Assembly: GCA_012729935.1 (NCBI GenBank)
Contig: JAAYBY010000329.1
Coordinates: 1-8,426 of the forward strand
Length of the DNA: 8,426 nucleotides
DNA from: Clostridiaceae bacterium
GTDB lineage: Bacteria; Bacillota; Clostridia; Saccharofermentanales; UBA5734
Direction: 5' to 3'
Below are positions 1 to 5,227 of the stretch, one piece after another. Below the pieces are notes generated by a model, which worked only from the letters and a program-made list of their open reading frames with translations, was not told where the DNA came from and ran no database searches. A program made the position numbers and the translations under genes. The number at the start of each line of letters is the position of its first letter. Positions within the stretch are counted from its first letter, which is position 1.

Positions 1-2192
1 CAGCTGTCTTTCCGCTGTTTCTGGATCAGCTGCCGACATTTTTCCAGACACTTTTGATTTCGCTGGTGTCAACTGTCGTCGTTGTCTTGCTGACGCGAAG
101 ACGCTGGATCATTCCACTGCTTGCCGCAGTTCTCCTGGTTGCCGGGCTGATTCTTCAATTGAGTGGTCAACTTGATCGACTGTTGCGATCAATCGAGGCG
201 ATACGGACCGGAATCTCATCAGAAACGCCGCCAGATTACCGGTTTTTGCTGCGATCGTTCAGCTTTATGGTTTCAGTGGGCTCGGCTTCAATCCTATTCC
301 TGTTTTTCCGCAAGCTGTTTTTCTTTGCAGTTTTGCCGTTACTGGGGACCGGGCTGGTGGTCTGGCTCTTTTTTTCCGGAAGTGACGCGCTGTATCCGGT
401 TCTGGCACTGGTTTTATCGGTGTTGTGGATTGCTTTTGCCAGATTCCGAGGTCGGGCGCATGCCGTAGAACTGTCGGAGAATATCGATAGATCACTGTCA
501 TACCACATGCTCACAGCGTCTGCGATCTTGATTGTTGTTCTTCTGCTGACGAGCGCGGTCGTTCCACGTGAAGATGGCGTATGGCAATCGAAACTGCTGG
601 TTCGAACCGTTGGTGATGTATCCTCATTGCTGTCGCTGGATGGCCGGCGAATGCCCCTCGACGGTGTATTCAATTTGTCGATTACAGGCTATCAACCGCT
701 CGGAGGACGGCTGGGCGGCGATGTTAAGCCGAACCACACAATTGTCTTGCATGTGGAGACAGAAAAGGCAGTCCCGCTTGCCGGTGCCTACTTTGATACA
801 TACGACGGGCAGCGCTGGTCAGATGCACATGCACAAACGCAGTATCGATTTGGGGCGTTGATCCTGCGCGCCCAACGCAACCGCGTTTTCTTAGAGCAGT
901 TGCCGACGGGCGGAGCTGACGAAGATGAACGGTATCAGCACGTGGCGACAGAAGGCACGTTGAGAATCCACTCAACGCTATTTGGCCGCAGCCTCTTTCA
1001 GACAGGTCGAGTCCAGGATGTTACAGATGTCGGGTTTGACAAAAACCGTCTGTCATTTAACCAGCAAGGTGAGCTGTTCATTGACGGCGGCTCCCGAAGA
1101 AGCATGTCATATACGCTGGATACCATATATGTCGATCGGACTCGTTCACGTTTTGATCAGCACCTGGTTGAACTTGAGCAAATCATCAAAGCGGATCGTG
1201 ATCCGTATTTCGAATTTATGACCCGCAATTACCGACAACTGCCTGCAGATCTTCCGGCTATGGTCCGCGAACTGGCTGAGACGATCACCCAGGCTGATTC
1301 GACGCCCTATCTGAAGGCACGCTCGATCGAGACCTGGCTGTCGGAAAATACAACCTATACGCTCACACCCGGAACGCCTCCTGACGATGTGGATTTTGTC
1401 GCTCACTTTTTGCAGGAAAGGCAAGGATATTGCGTTTATTATGCCAGTGCGATGACTGTTCTCGCCCGCTGTGTTGGACTGCCGGCCCGCTATGTTACCG
1501 GTTTCGCTCTTCATCGCAGTTCGTCAGATGATCGGGCGACACAGTTTGTCGCAACCAACGCGTCTGCGCACGCCTGGACCGAAATTTATTTTGCAGGTAT
1601 CGGTTGGGTTTCATTTGACCCGTCCGGGCGGATGGCAGAGCAATACTACGACCGTTCGCAGTATCCTGAGGAACCGATCGTGACGCCGATCCCCTCTGGT
1701 TCTCCAGAAGAACCCAATGATTCCGAAAGCGAACCGCAGGTTCCGGAAACCCGGGGACAGAGCGTCCTGATCGTGCTTCTGACTACCTTTATATTACTGC
1801 TGGGGCTGGCGGTGTTTTCCGCAATTCGGGCACATGTGCTCCTTAAGGACAGCCGATTATACCGCAAGCAGTTTAACAGGCGATATCAGACGCCGGAGGA
1901 GAAGCTTGAAGCCCTGTACCAGCGATCCGTCACACAGCTGAACCGGATGGGTTATGATCGAGAACCGGCAGAGACGGTACGCGAATACTTGCGGCGGATG
2001 AGACAGGTACCGGAACTAAGCAATCTGGCAGCTGCCTGGCAGCCAGTCATTCGATTGAAGTATGCTTGCCGGACACCCTCCGAACCTGAACTGGAAACCA
2101 TGCACGCGCTGTGCATTCAACTGGAAAAGCTGCTTCTCCAGAAAAAAGGACGCCTGAGATACTGGTTCTGGCGAATTCTTCTGGCTCGCTGA
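1..2192 (+). CDS. Transglutaminase-like membrane protein, TgpA/YebA type (5' end missing)
   Basis: The reading frame is open from the window edge (first full codon at position 3) to TGA at 2190-2192, giving 729 visible residues. The TTG at 54 lacks a ribosome binding site and sits in a hydrophobic helix, so I read it as an internal Leu and the gene as 5'-truncated by the window. Numbering from position 3, about six membrane segments are seen near 5-31, 35-54, 85-102, 105-124, 129-146 and 169-186. A long extracytoplasmic part follows, with a transglutaminase core holding Cys477 (in GYCVYYAS), His523 (in AHAWTEIY) and Asp539 (in FDPSG), the expected catalytic triad. A further membrane segment lies near 585-609, and the cytoplasmic tail, about 627-710, resembles DUF4129. 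This order is typical of TgpA/YebA proteins, often encoded after a MoxR ATPase and a DUF58 protein; those would lie upstream, unseen. The substrate is unknown, and protease or crosslinking activity is possible. Confidence 0.9.
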   Translation, partial: AVFPLFLDQLPTFFQTLLISLVSTVVVVLLTRRRWIIPLLAAVLLVAGLILQLSGQLDRLLRSIEAIRTGISSETPPDYRFLLRSFSFMVSVGSASILFLFFRKLFFFAVLPLLGTGLVVWLFFSGSDALYPVLALVLSVLWIAFARFRGRAHAVELSENIDRSLSYHMLTASAILIVVLLLTSAVVPREDGVWQSKLLVRTVGDVSSLLSLDGRRMPLDGVFNLSITGYQPLGGRLGGDVKPNHTIVLHVETEKAVPLAGAYFDTYDGQRWSDAHAQTQYRFGALILRAQRNRVFLEQLPTGGADEDERYQHVATEGTLRIHSTLFGRSLFQTGRVQDVTDVGFDKNRLSFNQQGELFIDGGSRRSMSYTLDTIYVDRTRSRFDQHLVELEQIIKADRDPYFEFMTRNYRQLPADLPAMVRELAETITQADSTPYLKARSIETWLSENTTYTLTPGTPPDDVDFVAHFLQERQGYCVYYASAMTVLARCVGLPARYVTGFALHRSSSDDRATQFVATNASAHAWTEIYFAGIGWVSFDPSGRMAEQYYDRSQYPEEPIVTPIPSGSPEEPNDSESEPQVPETRGQSVLIVLLTTFILLLGLAVFSAIRAHVLLKDSRLYRKQFNRRYQTPEEKLEALYQRSVTQLNRMGYDREPAETVREYLRRMRQVPELSNLAAAWQPVIRLKYACRTPSEPELETMHALCIQLEKLLLQKKGRLRYWFWRILLAR

Positions 2193-2222
2193 TTGCCTTC
2201 ATTTTGTGAACAGGCTGTCTTC

Positions 2223-2293
2223 TGGAAAGGTCAGATAACGTGGAAAGGAAGCTGATCGTTTAATTGACCAGCTGATTAGATTAAAATGGAAGG
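2223..2293 (+). repeat. Short direct repeats upstream of the response regulator
   Basis: The spacer between the transglutaminase gene and the regulator contains TGGAAAGG at 2223-2230 and again at 2241-2248, with a shorter TGGAAGG at 2287-2293. AGCTGAT occurs at 2250-2256 and 2270-2276, a 20-base period of about two helical turns. These could be binding sites for a regulator of the two-component genes. AGCTGAT also occurs by chance inside coding sequence (for example near 3020, 3965 and 6906), so the significance is modest. No convincing terminator follows the upstream gene in this spacer. Confidence 0.35.
2259..2287 (+). promoter_or_regulatory. Weak promoter candidate for the two-component genes
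   Basis: TAAAAT at 2282-2287 is a good -10 match, and TTTAAT at 2259-2264 is a poor -35 match at a 17-base spacing. A better -35 match, TTGACC at 2264-2269, is only 12 bases from this -10 and so does not pair with it. Transcription would start near 2294, leaving a short leader before the ATG at 2318. Read-through from the upstream gene is also possible. Confidence 0.35.
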
Positions 2294-2317
2294 TATCAAA
2301 CAACGGGAGAGATCTTG

Positions 2318-3124
2318 ATGACACAAAATATTGGACATGAGAACCGGGAACACGAGCAGGTTCACATTCTGCTCGTTGAAGATGATGCGGCGTTGCGCAT
2401 GGGACTGGAGTATGCTTTACAGAGCGAGGGGTTTTCGGTGCGCTCAGCTGCTGACTGCAAAGCTGCACGGTCAATTCTTTTTGTTGAACAGACAGAACCT
2501 GATCTGGTCATCCTCGATGTCATGCTGCCGGATGGAACCGGATATGAGCTTTGTTCCGAGATAGCAGCCTACTGCAAGAGCCGGTTGAGCCCGGGATGGC
2601 CGGTCATCTTCTTGTCTGCATGCGACAGTGAGGTCAATGTTGTGATGGGTCTTGACGGCGGAGGCGATGATTATATAACAAAACCGTTCAGAGTACGCGA
2701 ACTGATTTCACGTGTAAACGCAGTTTTAAGAAGAAAAAATGAGAGAGCGACACCCACTGAGGAGACGATTATCCGCTGCGGACCGATCGCCATCAACCTT
2801 GAGGAATATCGCATCTGGCTTCAAGGGCAGGAAATCCAGCTGACCATGATGGAATTCAGACTTCTGTCAGCCTTGATAAGAAACAGGGGACGTATCATGT
2901 CCCGCCAGTCGCTGCTCCAGTCCTTGTGGGATGACCGCGGCGCGTTTATCGATGACAATACACTTTCGGTGCACATCAACCATTTGCGGGAAAAACTCGA
3001 GAAAGACCCGGGTAATCCGCAGCTGATCCAGACAATTCGCGGTGTCGGTTACCGGCTCTGCCCTGAAGAATCAGATGCTGATACTTTTGAAGAGGATACA
3101 TCCGGGGTGCTTTCCCATTCATAA
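2318..3124 (+). CDS. Response regulator, OmpR/PhoB family
   Basis: This is a cytoplasmic DNA-binding regulator of 268 residues. The receiver domain (about 15-138) has the acidic pair Asp22/Asp23, the phosphoacceptor Asp67 in VILDVMLPDG, Ser100 at the conserved Thr/Ser switch position, and Lys122 in DYITKPF. A winged-helix domain follows at about 151-247, with the recognition helix near 212-228 (DDNTLSVHINHLREKLE) and the closing wing motif TIRGVGYRL. I chose ATG 2318 over the adjacent in-frame TTG 2315 because GGGAGAG at 2305-2311 is well spaced for the ATG. A 14-residue leader before the first strand and an acidic 21-residue tail after the wing make it longer than the usual 220-235 residues. 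The kinase gene begins 23 bases downstream, so the two are almost certainly co-transcribed partners. Its likely target is the CTTAAG array before the ABC genes (inference). Confidence 0.95.
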   Translation: MTQNIGHENREHEQVHILLVEDDAALRMGLEYALQSEGFSVRSAADCKAARSILFVEQTEPDLVILDVMLPDGTGYELCSEIAAYCKSRLSPGWPVIFLSACDSEVNVVMGLDGGGDDYITKPFRVRELISRVNAVLRRKNERATPTEETIIRCGPIAINLEEYRIWLQGQEIQLTMMEFRLLSALIRNRGRIMSRQSLLQSLWDDRGAFIDDNTLSVHINHLREKLEKDPGNPQLIQTIRGVGYRLCPEESDADTFEEDTSGVLSHS

Positions 3125-3147
3125 GTTCTCGTTCTGGAGGTTTATTT

Positions 3148-4419
3148 ATGCTTCATCTGTTAACGAATTCCGGCCAGCGACGACTGCTGGCTTTGTTCAT
3201 GAGTTTAATGCTGTTGACTGTAATAACCGCATCAGCTGTATCAGAATCAGTAACGAGGCGGATCCTTGCCACACAGATCGAAGAAAAAATCGCCCTGATC
3301 GGTTATCTCTCAGAGTCAGGATTACTGGTGGAATCTGAACAGATGAATCACATCACCTTGTCCGGCCTGCTGGACGGACGGTACGACAACACACTGCTGG
3401 CAAGCGGCCAAAGCTGGCTGGCTGCTTATGGGTTTGCAGAACCGGATACCTGGACCTTTTATGCCGCCTATGGAACACTCAAACAGCGCACACTGCTAAG
3501 TGTCTTCCTGCCGGCCGCCTGTGTACTGTTGCTCCTGGCATTCTTCTGTCGGCAGATACTTTCTGGTCTCTATCGGCAGATCCGACGAATCGCAGATGTT
3601 TCGCATTTGGCCGCTGCCGGTTCTGACAGCATGCTGCTGACGGATGTTTCGATTCGGGATGAGGGAGATCTGGCTGTCTTGTGGCATGCGACTGTTCATC
3701 TGATAGAACGCGTTTCTGCTCAGCTGCAGTCGCTGAAAAAGGATAAGCGTCGTTTACAGGATTTTCTGTCCGATATATCGCATCAGATCAAGACACCGCT
3801 GGCATCCCTGCAGCTCTACCTTGACCTGATGCAGGATACAGCCATGGCACAGGATAAAAGAGCTTCGTTCATTGAACAGGGTCTGGCGCAGGTCAGACGC
3901 ATCGACTGGCTGGTACAGGGGTTGCTAAAAATGGCAAGGCTGGACGCGGGATCCGTCGAGATGAAGCTGATACCAGCGGATTTGTCGACAACGGTTCAAC
4001 AGGCTGTCGCACCGTTTAGTGAAATCATCCGGCAACGACATCTCTCTGTCCGGAATCTGGTTGAGCAAGGTACGATCTGGCCGCACGATCCGGAGTGGCT
4101 GTCAGAAGCGATCAGTAATCTGATCAAGAATGCACTGGAACAGGTTCCGGAGCGTGGTGAAATCAGCATCTCGTCTGTGCAGACACCTTTGTCTCTGCAA
4201 CTGCAGATCAGTGACAGCGGCCCGGGCATTCCGAGCCAGGAGATCAGCCGGATTTTCGAACGCTTCTACCGCCATGATACGGCAATACGCCCTGATTCAG
4301 TCGGGATCGGCTTATCACTGGCGCGGGCGATTGTTGAACAAAATGGCGGTGATCTGACAGCGAGCAGCCCTCCGGGATCCGGGGCTGTTTTTACAATAAG
4401 TTTTCTTAAGAATCCTTAA
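3148..4419 (+). CDS. Membrane sensor histidine kinase
   Basis: This 423-residue kinase pairs with the regulator just upstream. It has two membrane segments, about 13-31 and 115-136, enclosing an extracellular sensor region of about 80 residues with no family I recognise. A HAMP-like linker (about 137-200) leads to the HisKA dimerisation helix with phosphoacceptor His212 in ISHQIKTPL. The ATP-binding domain shows the N box (Asn324 and Asn328 in NLIKNALE), the G1 box DSGPGIP starting at Asp356, the F box IFERFYRHD, and the G2 box GIGLSLA near 386-392. All core catalytic motifs are present. The residue after the histidine is Gln rather than the commoner Glu/Asp, a variant I associate with some Firmicutes kinases beside ABC exporters. 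The start ATG is preceded by TGGAGG at 3135-3140, seven bases away. The last codons overlap the first two CTTAAG boxes. The signal is unknown. Confidence 0.95.
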   Translation: MLHLLTNSGQRRLLALFMSLMLLTVITASAVSESVTRRILATQIEEKIALIGYLSESGLLVESEQMNHITLSGLLDGRYDNTLLASGQSWLAAYGFAEPDTWTFYAAYGTLKQRTLLSVFLPAACVLLLLAFFCRQILSGLYRQIRRIADVSHLAAAGSDSMLLTDVSIRDEGDLAVLWHATVHLIERVSAQLQSLKKDKRRLQDFLSDISHQIKTPLASLQLYLDLMQDTAMAQDKRASFIEQGLAQVRRIDWLVQGLLKMARLDAGSVEMKLIPADLSTTVQQAVAPFSEIIRQRHLSVRNLVEQGTIWPHDPEWLSEAISNLIKNALEQVPERGEISISSVQTPLSLQLQISDSGPGIPSQEISRIFERFYRHDTAIRPDSVGIGLSLARAIVEQNGGDLTASSPPGSGAVFTISFLKNP

Positions 4420-4442
4420 GCAATCATTCATCTGAACTTAAG
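4404..4442 (+). promoter_or_regulatory. Candidate regulator-binding array: three CTTAAG boxes
   Basis: The palindrome CTTAAG occurs at 4405-4410, 4415-4420 and 4437-4442, with start-to-start distances of 10 and 22 bases, about one and two helical turns, so all three face the same side of the DNA. The first two lie in the final codons and stop of the kinase gene. Direct TTAA-containing half-sites about one turn apart are known targets of OmpR-family regulators such as CiaR (TTTAAG-N5-TTTAAG) and SaeR (GTTAA-N6-GTTAA). I infer that the adjacent regulator binds here to control the ABC genes. No TTAAG occurs in the spacer upstream of the regulator itself. Confidence 0.55.
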
Positions 4443-4464
4443 ATACATCTGCTAAGCTGATAGT
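4437..4464 (+). promoter_or_regulatory. Activator-dependent promoter candidate for the ABC genes
   Basis: GATAGT at 4459-4464 matches the -10 consensus at four of six positions. The third CTTAAG box, 4437-4442, lies 16 bases upstream, where the -35 element would be, and is itself a poor -35. This is the layout expected when a bound regulator replaces -35 contacts. Transcription would start near 4471, giving a leader of about 60 bases. There is no good constitutive promoter in the spacer, which fits an inducible operon. Confidence 0.3.
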
Positions 4465-4532
4465 CAGATTGTGAGCGCAGATCATTTTGTGTGTCACCGT
4501 ACGACAACTCAATTGTAGGAGGAATATGACCC

Positions 4533-5222
4533 ATGATAGATATAAGAAATCTAGTCAAAACATATGGAAAGACGGATGCAGCTGTCCATGCCCTGCGCGG
4601 CGTTGATCTGCAGGTGGCTTCCGGTGAATTCGTTGCCATTATCGGGCCGTCAGGCAGTGGAAAATCAACACTGCTTCACCTGATCGGCGGAGTTGACCGG
4701 CCGACCAGCGGATCTATCGTTGTTGAAGACCAGGAACTGACACAGCTGAGTGAAAAGCAGCTGTCCCTCTACAGACGACGTCGGATCGGTTTTGTTTTCC
4801 AGTACTATAACCTTGTCCCCGTTCTGACGGTTGAAGAAAACATCGCATTGCCATTGATGCTGGATGGGTTGGAACCGGACAAAATCTGGTTTGAAGAACT
4901 GCTGACGCGTTTGAATCTGCAGGATAAACGAACCAGTCTGCCCAATCAGCTATCCGGCGGGCAGCAGCAAAGGACGGCGATGGCCAGAGCGTTGATCCAT
5001 CGCCCTGCACTTGTTTTAGCAGATGAACCGACCGGCAACCTTGATTCACAGAATGGCCGGGAAATTATGGCGCTGCTTCGTGATACCGTCAGACGTGTCG
5101 GACAGACGCTGCTGCTCATTACGCACGATGCCAATATTGCAGCACAGGCTGACCGGATCATGGTCATTGAAGATGGCAGGATCCGACCGATGCAGCTGGC
5201 TTCAAATCTTGTAAGGACGTGA
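4533..5222 (+). CDS. ABC transporter ATP-binding protein, LolD/MacB type
   Basis: This is the 229-residue cytoplasmic ATPase that powers the permease encoded next to it. It shows the Walker A loop at 38-46 (GPSGSGKST), the Q-loop Gln90 in FVFQYYNLVP, the signature LSGGQQQR from 140, Walker B with Asp164 and catalytic Glu165 in LADEPTGNLD, and the H-loop His198 in LLITHD. FVFQYYNLVPVLTVEENIALP and the DEPTGNLD stretch are typical of the family that works with FtsX-like permeases (LolD, MacB, BceA, FtsE relatives). The length is normal and the protein appears intact. The start ATG follows AGGAGG at 4517-4522 by ten bases. A nearer ATG at 4526 is in another frame and gives no extended protein. 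The permease starts only five bases after the stop, so the two subunits are translationally linked. Confidence 0.96.
   Translation: MIDIRNLVKTYGKTDAAVHALRGVDLQVASGEFVAIIGPSGSGKSTLLHLIGGVDRPTSGSIVVEDQELTQLSEKQLSLYRRRRIGFVFQYYNLVPVLTVEENIALPLMLDGLEPDKIWFEELLTRLNLQDKRTSLPNQLSGGQQQRTAMARALIHRPALVLADEPTGNLDSQNGREIMALLRDTVRRVGQTLLLITHDANIAAQADRIMVIEDGRIRPMQLASNLVRT
5213..5217 (+). promoter_or_regulatory. Ribosome binding site deciding the permease start
   Basis: AAGGA lies inside the last codons of the ATPase gene. It is one base from the in-frame GTG at 5219, which is too close, and ten bases from ATG 5228, which is workable. This favours ATG 5228 as the permease start, although the GTG overlaps the upstream TGA in a way often seen in coupled genes. 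Confidence 0.6.
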
Positions 5223-5227
5223 TCTGG

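Noticed and set aside
236..673. 145-codon minus-strand frame inside the transglutaminase gene
   Set aside because: It is the shadow of a well-supported membrane region on the plus strand and shows no domain or ribosome binding site.
54..2192. Full-length transglutaminase gene starting at TTG 54
   Set aside because: The frame stays open to the window edge, the residues before 54 continue a hydrophobic helix, and no ribosome binding site precedes the TTG. The true start lies upstream.
2202..2214. TTCA/TGAA hairpin after the transglutaminase gene
   Set aside because: The stem is four AT-rich base pairs with no following T-run, so it does not support a terminator.
4526..4606. Short frame from ATG 4526 overlapping the ATPase start
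   Set aside because: The ATG is only three bases from AGGAGG and the peptide of about 26 codons has no recognisable character. ATG 4533 gives the intact ATPase.
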